IMG/VR virus record: IMGVR_UViG_3300025886_000078
Coordinates: 1-36,988 of that record
DNA from: a virus
Length of the DNA stretch: 36,988 bases
Reading direction: 5' to 3' (one strand)
Position 1 is the first letter of the stretch. Every line of letters starts with the position of its first letter. The notes under the pieces are model-generated. The model searched no databases. It saw only the letters and a program-made list of their open reading frames with translations, and had not been told where the DNA came from. The position numbers and the translations under genes are program-made. Below, in pieces: positions 31,901 through 36,988 of this stretch.

Positions 31901-32541
31901 TAGGTGAACAAGGGGGTGTTATGGGATTAGCTGAAAGGCTGGCTAAGAAGTTTGAATACACGATCAAAGACAGAACATTTGGCCTCGCTGATTACCCTGT
32001 AAGGATAAACTGGAAAGGAGAGAAAATAGAACAGACTCCAAGAGGGGCTACTGGAATAGGCTATCAACTGTTTGATGTAACCAAGTCTATGCAGGGTAGT
32101 GCGGATCCTCTCTCAAATGAAATCTGGAGGCTGTACGAGCAGACAGAAGATATGACTTCATTATGCGGAACACCTTCATATGCTTCGACCAGGAAGCTTA
32201 GCGTGCCCAACATAACTTCAAAGAAGGACATCAAGATGGTGAGAGACCTTGGAAGAGGGTATACATGGATAAACGACGAGGAGTTCATGGCGGAAAGAAT
32301 ATACCTCTCTACAGAGCAGATAAACGAGCTGATGCAAGTATCTGGAAGGGCGAGGTATGAAGAAGCTATGAAAGTTGTCCAGACTAAAAAGTACAAGGAA
32401 GCTAACGATCAAGACAAGGTTGAGATGCTAAACGAAGTGGCCGACGAATTCAACAGCGCAAAAGAGTATGGCCCGAACGGGTACAGGAGACATACTGTTC
32501 TTTTGTTTGACGTAATACAGAAGATCTACGATGCCAGATAA
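22939..32541 (+). CDS. 3,200-residue polyvalent-type protein, probably ejected with the DNA
   Basis: This single frame covers 9.6 kb. In order one sees: a helical N-terminus; two hydrophobic, glycine/alanine-rich segments (about 323-353 and 413-443) that could insert in a membrane; FGEGFEEVVENSVQRA (about 541-556), typical of large polyvalent proteins; a charged coiled-coil region (about 645-855); a disordered glutamate/glutamine/threonine-rich linker (about 1025-1060) with an 18-bp tandem repeat; a degenerate zincin-like site, EELMH (1173-1177) with a downstream AFEEAALEVGAEM (from about 1240); several unassigned globular parts (about 1340-2300); and a helical C-terminus with hydrophobic stretches near 2513-2564 and 2799-2825 and the pattern LLSLGDIPFRRFAEG. 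Known analogues are T7 gp16-like and polyvalent proteins carried in the capsid. No lysozyme motif was recognised. Confidence 0.72.
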   Translation: MEEDYNSIIEDFRARGKSDQYIANFLVYNPKYKLDINTANALLNIDSKKKEEEGPFTLSSSISSDIVLASPSELTERTQNPISKALSPSIKEEELDPQIKQWRNYNISEGLHGDVNMYDNEDMQSAYVTDAVDWSLENNVFEESFSREDLLGGDNQSEMTDDQASNIRSAMSAYDEFLKERGERSVTDDQISEREKDAKTLSIIKTYNKRMESDFKSTHADMLSQNPEYKRAIEEAESKYKSGELTKSGYQTETSRAFQIHAEDHWKQRFNDYTSEILESLPEELREDRGFLEDLSEDIYEKSNRRLRIDLDGDNVYNEGIPVLSQVADMFLGAAATTVDVVGPTMALFLGSGGLSPQMQSAMRRQAYDASKELSEYLRSNVTDYQDFEHLSIDEGENIFNHLAHQVGDVSRLVGDMIPYAGLAMTGPVGLGVLGATGAVNTFSESYYSDVDRVREGLDPIFDPDSSLDNGARFAMSAAVGAIQSYGGRILGGIGARVVGQAGTNALTNSIVRGLMGGAGKTATKSRALKAYLLAQGIDAFGEGFEEVVENSVQRAIEAGIGDSDITWNEFVAETEYAFAEGFKGAAGMGGGGLALGKGRRAGQSILDGDVSLITGPQAATNSVADPSSSEVEVEGEAPIVEGVDKESYEKTSGEIEKHRRDNERRYRVIKLRYPEAFDKIARMDALLASKANKAGAIFSKYSEGDAVSEEDQQALAQIEKEYKALIEQRAKFYNSFKGESLELTGQEAKNIDKARINRKVKDVDDEISLLEETVAEQDELAGTTSADPDARAKAAMELEKAKEKREKVQQLSNDIDKANDDIASAADQMGGEASEGAAAEMKAAEESKAKLEQELLDYLGIKGEGLGVNPNLGAEEQTEAPKQEGRKAQVESHSKNGGSTFSLDGQNLSGQPKASVSIFPERTKLVDGETVTEEDIESFVEENKDLFEGNEDVLTVGTWFDSESGKTYIDVITVVDKKSASELGRQYNQKAVWDLEFNREIDTGGDGEAQADAKPEAERVSDIRSILGAEAETQAEAETQAQTETKTEEKPSETERNKKDRGIKGQFADHVANKDGTFGIIAKGALTKRMARFLNSKITRTVANLISQGKAISIRVHDTAESGNFADGTGENRVNGFYTERSGGEVVIHVNPALITELMETQGKTFESVVLEELMHATVGANLNSLYLKDKVAAEKMLDELYRIADPEVAEQAKQKRKAYKESYKKDSKLTEDEVDAIAFEEAALEVGAEMSRSLNKAELKAKENILDKIRVIFNQMYRTLGAPKEFVIKDVASAEQLVQAMGMIHKYGAGVSIDQRLGSKTDSERASYSGKSRVKVMSLPEEGAFTVQYHQPVYGRGPESGLQVDSRFRSQEFNGKWHFINWWKRSTRMGQLPYGGWTIDLGDGSQPFDVDAMKKWKMSAPKKRKTAEEKRKEEIKFWQGESAALYSVFKNNIDSKNFNGVRSAKTREAAEGLFGKEEVQRRIDMVGSVRAGFSETHYTSEELAQIRLKVEESLGLRKPEDGDDLMVERAALVNISEESHAKKEPISRAEEIGKLAKRIVCGGVAFECNISRSGMIRNDLMNQIAKNVSGSERTPSNIAADILPVVQYHLGDRLKRTGRDIRKIDEEIRGVYDEVSNFMEEVHGDILPENHKDHFGVFVGILSITSNGATAERNLEVAIRIYDSYIYGISQGNSPKNAVSKAVLDGIEQANPEIIISEGSINKQRAGAIRTSLERLFADADKYFVDGKFDSDKMSARYGRKAPRKSGPQARYILGTSDAAKTGEHAAGMMGAGQHAFLETERWVRRFMHVFQGKFVPLSGDTLINQDAIKAAESLAEEAGVTEQEMKEGFKQYGVSPDSYGYNHPGARAIVAMKAIRKRGKGGYNNRASKAMWTLMGRDSIFDDGGSNLNVSDALSRATMKKLVDMLNNTITEGEPKWNAYSVQQTIWEIMQEEMGAYRDGEYALSSYADLAPSVLEEMREIEFGDADLMIDMGEGDMVRAADNSGDLTIERASMLFDPVDLGPGKDVVNSTESPLYRARDIGEVGMVKVNADSYKAMTDKMVSEALSSDKRSVQIMNERNEIEEGRKVAVRLNLNVKKNTGVPVQTVHDKSATGKALRYSGAVTLKNVELAVNQSAREKIVTFQDNKFPMAAVQGEFVSDGVANSDLDGVKATFNPFREHLFVDASGRAIKSAEEATVIGNTVLLRGKIEYFNMNDPILQRGKVESPKGKAKRVLRGDKYEQSLKRFKAYAEGALGMEFKNRMELELAYDGMQVGSKVALAESEVAENMSDARERANISGYIKNKNMRQTARKQAQNFLNTTREAIIQNPENYISPQNIGKIKSRLQDVTDQELVEFLTDESVGRLSQKNDDIGVLAGSEMIRRAVARGETERIPSIVAELAAVGTTAGRILRHFRELKSSSPEGLASIIEAAVTNNGNSLSESQKAELQKVTSDLFSQQARVEDLMRRAVGGEEVDAELKEAIEAMKITERKLDSFANKYIEKDWGTLFGQLVQGNLLTTMSQVFNVAANMVNAVGHVAVDLVSLPFEAAMVKIGNAMGKDIESRRRASLMAYMYGIRKFGRGFVEAADQVVTGQDQELSEWRVTRGLAPFRSLKAAFQKDLPLGPDGQGSLSQRSKLFVQGTLGIPAETMFRLLSLGDIPFRRFAEGIDLYQSGKEMGLEGEALQRFLKYPTRSELERAQREGRRLTFQEETAASQNVSAIVNSLEGIVARGVEAIGIDGTSFAKALFKVILPFRSTPANILYETFTWVNPYVGTVRMASQLRRGEVEESSKTLAKMMLGSVTMEAALMMISEGIISGPVKWDEDEEKNMAYDIFPPSSINVSALRRLIEGGDSAHQTDDYFIRYDKLGMIGAIMSTAVQSVDTESLREREYNSPMQFASHTLSDFFGAGSMSAISAMMEQSFVQGLNGFLKVLIGDNVERDLENFLTTMFKAGSAAVLPNQLNAFYRAERTYLPDSRVTKEVGEQGGVMGLAERLAKKFEYTIKDRTFGLADYPVRINWKGEKIEQTPRGATGIGYQLFDVTKSMQGSADPLSNEIWRLYEQTEDMTSLCGTPSYASTRKLSVPNITSKKDIKMVRDLGRGYTWINDEEFMAERIYLSTEQINELMQVSGRARYEEAMKVVQTKKYKEANDQDKVEMLNEVADEFNSAKEYGPNGYRRHTVLLFDVIQKIYDAR
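26026..26061 (+). repeat. 18-bp perfect tandem repeat (two copies) in the giant gene
   Basis: GCAGAAGCAGAGACACAA occurs twice in tandem (26026-26043, 26044-26061), followed by a partial third unit. It encodes AEAETQ repeats in a disordered linker. As 18 is a multiple of three, copy number can vary without breaking the frame. Confidence 0.85.
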
Positions 32542-32974
32542 GAAGTTCAAAGACACTAAGGTCGGGAAGTGGGTAAAAGAAAAACTGCCTGAGGTGGCAG
32601 GAAACTTTGCCGACATAATTCCTGATCAAGGTGTCTTGGGCATTGTAAAGCGTGTGGTGGACGGTTCTCCAGAGTTGTCTGCTCAGGATAAACTTGAGTT
32701 CGACAGGTTGGCTGTAGAGGCTGAAAGGGACGCACAGGAGAATGTAACGAGACGATGGGAAGCTGACTCTAAGTCAGACGTAAAGCTGGCTAAGTTTATT
32801 CGCCCTGCGATACTCATTTCTTTGACGCTGTTCTATATGGTCGTAACAGTATGGGACGGACTTAGCCCTTCGTTCATGCCACCAGAGAACTACATTAACC
32901 TACTGGAGATTCTGATGCTTACGGTATTCGGAGCGTACTTCGCAGGAAGGACAATAGAAAAGGTCAAAAAGTAA
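32531..32974 (+). CDS. Holin of the 3TM/GTA-holin type
   Basis: This 147-residue protein overlaps the giant gene by 11 bp. After a soluble charged part with a long helix (QDKLEFDRLAVEAERDAQENVTRRWEADSKSDV, about 52-84), it has two membrane spans, FIRPAILISLTLFYMVVTVWDGL (89-111) and INLLEILMLTVFGAYFAGRTIEK (122-144). The order 'W.AD..SD..L.K.IRP..L......F.........P......LLE.L...VFGAYF.GR..EK' matches what I recall of the holin_3TM family (GTA_holin_3TM). Holins permeabilise the inner membrane at a set time and let the endolysin out. No endolysin gene is recognisable next to it. Confidence 0.75.
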   Translation: MPDKKFKDTKVGKWVKEKLPEVAGNFADIIPDQGVLGIVKRVVDGSPELSAQDKLEFDRLAVEAERDAQENVTRRWEADSKSDVKLAKFIRPAILISLTLFYMVVTVWDGLSPSFMPPENYINLLEILMLTVFGAYFAGRTIEKVKK

Positions 32975-33005
32975 AGGGGGAGACACCGTTATGATGCCTC
33001 CCCCT
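32975..33005. terminator. Terminator hairpin between converging blocks
   Basis: AGGGGGAG (32975-32982) pairs with CTCCCCCT (32998-33005) around a 15-nt loop. Read on the minus strand, the stem is followed by TTTACTTTTTG, a good U-tract, so it should stop transcription from the reductase side; on the plus strand no T-run follows. The remainder of the gap (33006-33078) shows nothing recognisable. Confidence 0.72.
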
Positions 33006-33078
33006 CAGTAGCGAAATTACACTGCACTAGTCCGTGTAACAGCGCTAAGATAGTACAACTGGCTGACCCAGCATTGAC

Positions 33079-34971
33079 TTATCGGACGGGACATGCTCCT
33101 GTGTCACAGTCGTTAATATCAACCTCATCAAGAGAGATGCTTTCGATAGATGTGATCGGAGTCACACCAGCTTTCAACTCCTCATACTTCTCCTTTGTAA
33201 TCTCTTCCATAGGGGCCTGATCGAAACCATGGTCGCTGTGTAAGAGAAAAGAAACAGACTTGGTATTGATGTAGTTGTCGTGCAACCACCAACGTATAGC
33301 CTCCAGCTCTTCCTTGCGGTAGTAGATGGTCACTGATACGGAGTTGTCGCTCCACTCCAGCTGTAACCTCTTGATGACTTCTAGTTGATCGACAGCAGAC
33401 ATATCCGTGCCGAACTTAGTGTCCTCAGGGAAGGAGCAGGGGAAGCTAACCACAACGGTGGAGTGGTCTTCCGTCCCGTCGAAGTTGCGAACGTACTCTA
33501 CGTGGTACCCATGAGACCTAGCAACTGATGCAAGCTCGCTATCTGCAGCCATTCTGATTCTCCTAATGTAGTATTGGGAGTATCCAGGGTGAGCCCCTGG
33601 TGTAACACCAGCAAGTAGAGACAACGTTCCAGAGGGTTTAACTGTAGTAAGCTTAATGGAATGAGGAAAGCCATTGGTTTTAGAATATTCCTTATCGTAG
33701 GCCCTAAGGTAAACATAAGCTCTGTCAAGCCAACCTTTTTGCTCTTCAGAAGCCTGAAGGTATCCAGTGACACCAATCCCCATCCTCATGTTCTCATGAA
33801 CGATAGCTTCGGTCTCCTTGATGGCACATGGGATAGCAAGGCTATGCTTGTTTACCCGATACAGGTAGCGCAACACCTTCTGTAACTCCTTGTAGCTCTC
33901 AATGTTAGGGAGATAAACCTCTGCGAGACAGCAGGTCTCGAAGTTAGCAAGACTCTGTTCTGCACAAGGGTTGAAGCCCATGACATCAGGGTCAGGGTAT
34001 TCGGTTTCTCCTGTCCTCCCCATCTTACGAGAAGCTTCGAGGTTGATGAGTCCGTAAGGCTCTCCGTTTCCTTTGTACCCTTCCCAGAACTCGTCAGGAA
34101 GTAGTCCGATGTCACTGCATACAACAGAGTTGTTAGACATAGCCCTCCAGTTCGGGATGTTACCCAGGTCCCAGCGCTTAGCACGCAGGTACTCGATGTC
34201 ATCGAAGTCGCCAAGAGCGATCTGTGCGGATCGACGAACGTTTCCTGCCACCACGATCTTCCCGATGATGTTCATGATGTCCAAGCAATCTACGCTTGAC
34301 AGGCGACGACCAGCCTTAGAGTTGAGAATCCTATTGATTTCCTCCATACCCCATACAAGGTCTTCGCTTCCGCTGGCTGTACCACCAAATCCTTTGATAG
34401 GGGCTCCCTTAGGCCTGATGAGGTGAGTAGCAAAACTGAACCCCTCGCCTGTTTCAAAGCTTGCACGAAGGACTTTATCCAACAGCTTCGTCCACCCCTC
34501 ACGAGAGTCGGGGACAATGAAGTCTGCGTCGTTAGAGTCGTTGCGCTTGACCTCGACTTTGCTCAACACCTTTGGGAGCTGGTATACGTGCTCCCTTTGA
34601 ATGTTAAACCCAACTCCGCTACCCAGCATGAGCATCTCAAATGCCCAAGTAAATGGTCGGATTGGTTCGTCGACTACAACAAACGCACAGTTTTGGAGGG
34701 AGGGCAACCCCAGGCGATCCACGGTTTTGGTACCGAGTTGCCATAAAAACCTGCCAGCAACTGTGCCTTTGAGGTCAAGCATAATATTCTTTAGCTCTTG
34801 CTGTTCGTCTTCACGAAAGTTGCAACCCAACTGTTCGTTGCACGCATTTACAACGCGATCAACAGTGTCAGGCCACTCTTCTGTCTTGCCGTTTTCGAGG
34901 GGTCTTGAGTACGTTCTTTTGAACGTGGGGTATCCCACCTCACCCCATGGAGTAAGTTTTTCTTTGCTCAT
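33079..34971 (-). CDS. nrdJ: Adenosylcobalamin-dependent ribonucleotide reductase (class II, monomeric RTPR type)
   Basis: This 630-residue enzyme reduces ribonucleotides to deoxyribonucleotides using a thiyl radical made with vitamin B12 coenzyme. Visible motifs: redox cysteine C95 in LQNCAFV, catalytic FNPCAEQSL with thiyl C336 and E338, second redox cysteine C347 (11 residues after C336, as in Lactobacillus RTPR), substrate loop TVKPSGTLS (443-451), PGAHPGYSQYYIRR, and C-terminal shuttle pair C622/C627 in CDTGACPVR. The C-terminal spacing of five residues also matches RTPR. It is shorter than the roughly 740-residue Lactobacillus enzyme. It is the last gene of the minus-strand DNA-metabolism block and ends before the shared terminator. 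Dependence on B12 implies that the host makes or imports cobalamin. Confidence 0.92.
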   Translation of the reverse strand: MSKEKLTPWGEVGYPTFKRTYSRPLENGKTEEWPDTVDRVVNACNEQLGCNFREDEQQELKNIMLDLKGTVAGRFLWQLGTKTVDRLGLPSLQNCAFVVVDEPIRPFTWAFEMLMLGSGVGFNIQREHVYQLPKVLSKVEVKRNDSNDADFIVPDSREGWTKLLDKVLRASFETGEGFSFATHLIRPKGAPIKGFGGTASGSEDLVWGMEEINRILNSKAGRRLSSVDCLDIMNIIGKIVVAGNVRRSAQIALGDFDDIEYLRAKRWDLGNIPNWRAMSNNSVVCSDIGLLPDEFWEGYKGNGEPYGLINLEASRKMGRTGETEYPDPDVMGFNPCAEQSLANFETCCLAEVYLPNIESYKELQKVLRYLYRVNKHSLAIPCAIKETEAIVHENMRMGIGVTGYLQASEEQKGWLDRAYVYLRAYDKEYSKTNGFPHSIKLTTVKPSGTLSLLAGVTPGAHPGYSQYYIRRIRMAADSELASVARSHGYHVEYVRNFDGTEDHSTVVVSFPCSFPEDTKFGTDMSAVDQLEVIKRLQLEWSDNSVSVTIYYRKEELEAIRWWLHDNYINTKSVSFLLHSDHGFDQAPMEEITKEKYEELKAGVTPITSIESISLDEVDINDCDTGACPVR

Positions 34972-34999
34972 ATTTTTTTTGGAAAGGCCTACAAGATAC

Positions 35000-35497
35000 T
35001 CAATAGTCGTCGAAATACAGCCATACTCTGTACGACTGTAACGACCTGAGATTCTGCAGGGTAAGTTTAGTTATAAGGTCTTGTCTGTCTCTTCGTTGGT
35101 ACAACTTGCCACTTGATTGGCGCTTGTCTGAAACAACTTCGAGAGAAATGTTGTGGTCGACCCACTCTTTTAATTCAAGCCTGTCAACCACTGAGAAACC
35201 ACCTTCCTCTGGCATGTCGAAAGCAATTATCTTAGCCTCTCCACTTAACCAGCCTGGTTTCCCTTGTACGTTCTGCAACTCCACCCATATCTCGTCGGGC
35301 AGGTTATTCCCCTTTACGTCTACGCCCCAGCGACCCACGTTGTCGTATGCCAGCCAGTAGTCTACGTGCCCGTTTATGTCTTCGCTTCTTGAAGATTTCG
35401 TTACCTGAAGTCCCTTCGCCTCTGCCGCTCTCACAAACCTGACCTCAGCTACCCTCCCCGTCGAGCCCGAATAGGCCTTCCGTTTTTGACTCAGCAT
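35000..35497 (-). CDS. PD-(D/E)XK-type nuclease
   Basis: This 165-residue protein has a compact nuclease layout: an N-terminal helix GRVAEVRFVRAAEAKGL with E18, then HVDYWLAYD (D46) as the first active-site strand, GRWGVDVKGNN with D60 and K62 as the DxK half, and IWVELQNVQGKPGWLSGEAKIIAFD as a following strand-turn-strand. This E...D...DxK set is that of PD-(D/E)XK enzymes such as Hjc-like resolvases or restriction-type endonucleases. It lies next to a T7-endonuclease-I-like gene, so two different nucleases share one operon. It overlaps the upstream gene by 53 bp; the first ATG is kept because E18 would be lost with any later start. Confidence 0.68.
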   Translation of the reverse strand: MLSQKRKAYSGSTGRVAEVRFVRAAEAKGLQVTKSSRSEDINGHVDYWLAYDNVGRWGVDVKGNNLPDEIWVELQNVQGKPGWLSGEAKIIAFDMPEEGGFSVVDRLELKEWVDHNISLEVVSDKRQSSGKLYQRRDRQDLITKLTLQNLRSLQSYRVWLYFDDY

Positions 35498-35717
35498 GGT
35501 CTTCGTAAAATTGGTTCGATGCCTCTCTAACCAGATCGAGCTCTAGGTTAATTTGCTGACGAAACTTTTGGGTCAGTTCCACAACATACCCTGGATGCCT
35601 TTTAGGGTCCCCCTCCCTGTTAAACAGGTCCTCATAGAAGATCGATATCAAACGGTGCATCCTCTCGGTTGCCACGCCGTAGCTTCTCCCTACTTCTTCC
35701 TTTGTTATCTTGTTCAT
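35445..35717 (-). CDS. Small helical protein between two nucleases
   Basis: This 90-residue, charged, predominantly helical protein (EEVGRSYGVATERMHRLISIFYEDLFNR, then ELTQKFRQQINLELDLVREASNQFYEDHAE) has no recognised motif. The N-terminal EEVGRSYGV..ERMHRLISIF could be a helix-turn-helix. Overlaps of 86 bp with the upstream nuclease gene and 53 bp with the downstream one are long, even for a phage, and suggest selection for compact, coupled expression or that one of the starts is wrong. Confidence 0.55.
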   Translation of the reverse strand: MNKITKEEVGRSYGVATERMHRLISIFYEDLFNREGDPKRHPGYVVELTQKFRQQINLELDLVREASNQFYEDHAESKTEGLFGLDGEGS

Positions 35718-36159
35718 TGCCTTTTATAATGCTTACAGCGTGTTCTATCTGCTGTCTATTTTTACAAATAAACAACATGGGCAACGGTTTTCCAAGCTCA
35801 GTGAGGTATTTCATAAAAAGCTTCCAGCGCATGGGGAAGTCGTGATGAGAATGAAGGAAACCCTTCGTCTCTATTATCCAGCTCTCGTCTTTAGCTACAA
35901 AGTCGGGCTTGTATCGTATTGGGAGTGCAACACTACCACTCCTGTCAGTCATCTCTTTCTTCTTTGAGGTCATCTTCCAGTACACGCCTTCGTAACGGAA
36001 CTTGTCCATCAGCACATACTCGTGTTCCTCATAGCAAAAAGGTATCCCGTATTCAGCGAGAAGATCTGCGCATGTTTTTTCTAGTCCGCTCTTATATCTT
36101 CCTAACTCTCTTTTCTTAGCGGTCTTGCGCCTAGTAGTCTGTCCTCTCTTTCGCTTCAC
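35632..36159 (-). CDS. T7 endonuclease I-like Holliday junction resolvase
   Basis: This 175-residue protein starts with a basic N-terminus (MKRKRGQTTRRKTAKKRELG) and then carries the endonuclease I order: YKSGLEKTCADLLAEYGIPFCYEEHEY (E27), YKPDFV (D86), WIIETKG (E97, K99) and a C-terminal strand MLFICKN. These correspond to the four catalytic residues E20, D55, E65 and K67 of T7 gp3. The E-to-D spacing is about 24 residues longer than in T7 because of an insertion, VYWKMTSKKKEMTDRSGSVA (59-78). The enzyme resolves four-way junctions before packaging and can help degrade host DNA. The basic tail after about residue 147 overlaps the next gene's reading frame. Confidence 0.82.
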   Translation of the reverse strand: MKRKRGQTTRRKTAKKRELGRYKSGLEKTCADLLAEYGIPFCYEEHEYVLMDKFRYEGVYWKMTSKKKEMTDRSGSVALPIRYKPDFVAKDESWIIETKGFLHSHHDFPMRWKLFMKYLTELGKPLPMLFICKNRQQIEHAVSIIKGNEQDNKGRSREKLRRGNREDAPFDIDLL

Positions 36160-36175
36160 ATGGGAAAGTTACAGC

Positions 36176-36988
36176 CTATTTCGATATGAAGTCTTCATTT
36201 GGGGATATCTTAAAAGTTTTGTAGTTACTGAACTCATGACCAATGGGTTGAAACAGCTTCTCTTGTGTGTTATTCGACCTAAATGACGTCATTGAGGTGT
36301 CCATAGTAAAGGTTATTGGTTGATCAATCGACGTTGGCATACCTCCAGTCTCTACATCTCGCACTTTTCTGACGTGTAGTTCAGTTGTTTTCTTAACGTT
36401 GTTGTCTGGAGCTTGAACCTTCCTGTGTATGGTAAGGAAACAGTCTGCTCTGTTCACAAACTTGCCTCCGCCCTCGGTGTCTTCTGCATATGGAGCTACA
36501 GGTAGCCCATCATCTCCTTTGCGGCGTTGTGCTTCTGTTACAGCGTGCATGTTCAACCATACAGCTACGTCATTGGCATTAGAGAATGTCAGGAACTCCG
36601 AAGCCGCTTGGTAGTGGTAGTCATGGCTATTGCCCTGACCAGACAGTTCAAGCTTGAGACTGTTGTAAGGGTCAACAAGGACAGCATCAAACTTCTCATG
36701 GCGGTAAATCTTCTCAAGAAATACAATGATGTCAGTATAGCTGTACACCTGATTGTTACTGATCACGGTAAAGTGCTTGTTCACCCATGAGTACGCAAGC
36801 TTCCTTTGGTCGTAGGTCATGTCCCCAATCTTTCGGTTAGTGGCGAACTGCATGAGGGTCATCTTCAGTGAAGCTGTCCTATTCTCCGAAGAGTATACAA
36901 CCCACTTCCAATTATGTCTACGAGCGGCGTTCACCATTAGATACAACATCATAGTTGTTTTACCTACGTTGCTGTGTCCGTTGATGAT
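36176..36988 (-). CDS. DnaB/RecA-fold replicative helicase, C-terminal part (cut by window edge)
   Basis: The frame runs off the end of the window; 270 residues are visible. The first visible residues contain Walker A, GHSNVGKTT, then the VVYSSENR motif after the first helix-strand, Walker B in FDAVLVDPYNSLK, and DVAVWLNMHAVTEAQRR with the sensor-like histidine of DnaB-type helicases. The end FKISPNEDFISK is polar. These are the C-terminal ATPase motifs of DnaB-like or T7-gp4-like hexameric helicases, which unwind DNA at the fork. Whether an N-terminal primase domain is present cannot be seen. It is the first gene (in transcription order) of the minus-strand block and lies 16 bp from the resolvase. 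Confidence 0.8.
   Translation of the reverse strand: MINGHSNVGKTTMMLYLMVNAARRHNWKWVVYSSENRTASLKMTLMQFATNRKIGDMTYDQRKLAYSWVNKHFTVISNNQVYSYTDIIVFLEKIYRHEKFDAVLVDPYNSLKLELSGQGNSHDYHYQAASEFLTFSNANDVAVWLNMHAVTEAQRRKGDDGLPVAPYAEDTEGGGKFVNRADCFLTIHRKVQAPDNNVKKTTELHVRKVRDVETGGMPTSIDQPITFTMDTSMTSFRSNNTQEKLFQPIGHEFSNYKTFKISPNEDFISK

Noticed and set aside
33006-33078. Possible tRNA or small RNA in the gap after the terminator
   Set aside because: No cloverleaf or strong stem can be drawn; it appears to be plain spacer.
1-36988. Recoded stop codons, as in some crAss-like phages
   Set aside because: All genes end at ordinary TAA, TGA or TAG and the large genes are complete without readthrough of any stop.
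1-36988. CRISPR array or anti-phage defence locus
   Set aside because: No spaced direct repeats and no defence-type gene pair were found; the only tandem repeat is a coding 18-bp duplication.

Overview
The window is a contiguous piece of a tailed bacteriophage genome. It carries almost the whole virion-assembly block of a short-tailed (podovirus-like) phage, followed by the edge of a DNA-metabolism block on the opposite strand. The host is most likely a member of the Bacteroidota, perhaps a marine flavobacterium. The reasons are a recurrent TATNTTTG box just upstream of many genes (the Bacteroidota -7 promoter element is TAnnTTTG), few clear Shine-Dalgarno sequences, frequent AGA/AGG arginine codons with a phage tRNA-Arg(UCU), and virion proteins that resemble those of flavobacterial and crAss-like podoviruses. 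That taxonomic reading is an inference from sequence style and remembered family patterns, not from a search. Standard stop codons are used (mostly TAA, some TGA); there is no sign of recoding.

Layout. Positions 1-3108 hold the end of a lectin-like tail fibre gene, a membrane-anchored protein, a lone reverse-strand winged-helix protein, and a run of small accessory genes (two unknowns, a protein with two GroES-like segments, a helical protein, a MazG-like pyrophosphatase and a small basic protein). Positions 3109-4234 hold a small membrane/lipoprotein pair and a remarkable tRNA locus: a 5' tRNA half, an HNH endonuclease gene, then a complete tRNA-Arg whose own 5' half appears to be a replacement. 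Positions 4249-16201 run from a zinc-ribbon protein through terminase, portal, a cluster of small basic KGG-motif proteins, scaffold, major capsid protein, decoration-like protein and AT-hook protein to two connector-type proteins. Positions 16201-32541 carry a very large tail hub/muzzle-type protein, two probable internal virion proteins and a 3,200-residue polyvalent-type protein that is probably ejected with the DNA. A holin (32531-32974) ends the plus-strand block.

A hairpin at 32975-33005 separates this from a convergent minus-strand block. Read in its own direction, that block contains a helicase (cut by the window edge), a T7-endonuclease-I-like resolvase, a small helical protein, a PD-(D/E)XK nuclease and a B12-dependent class II ribonucleotide reductase.

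How the parts work together. The minus block supplies dNTPs and replicates and resolves DNA; terminase and portal package it into a capsid built by scaffold, capsid and possibly the GroES-like helper; connector and hub proteins close the vertex; internal proteins and the giant protein probably accompany the DNA into the next host; the holin releases progeny. Plus-strand expression seems to be set by repeated TATNTTTG boxes, several exactly 4 nt before the ATG (which predicts leaderless or near-leaderless mRNAs), by TAATG/TGATG start-stop overlaps, and by UUCG-type hairpins around the capsid genes.
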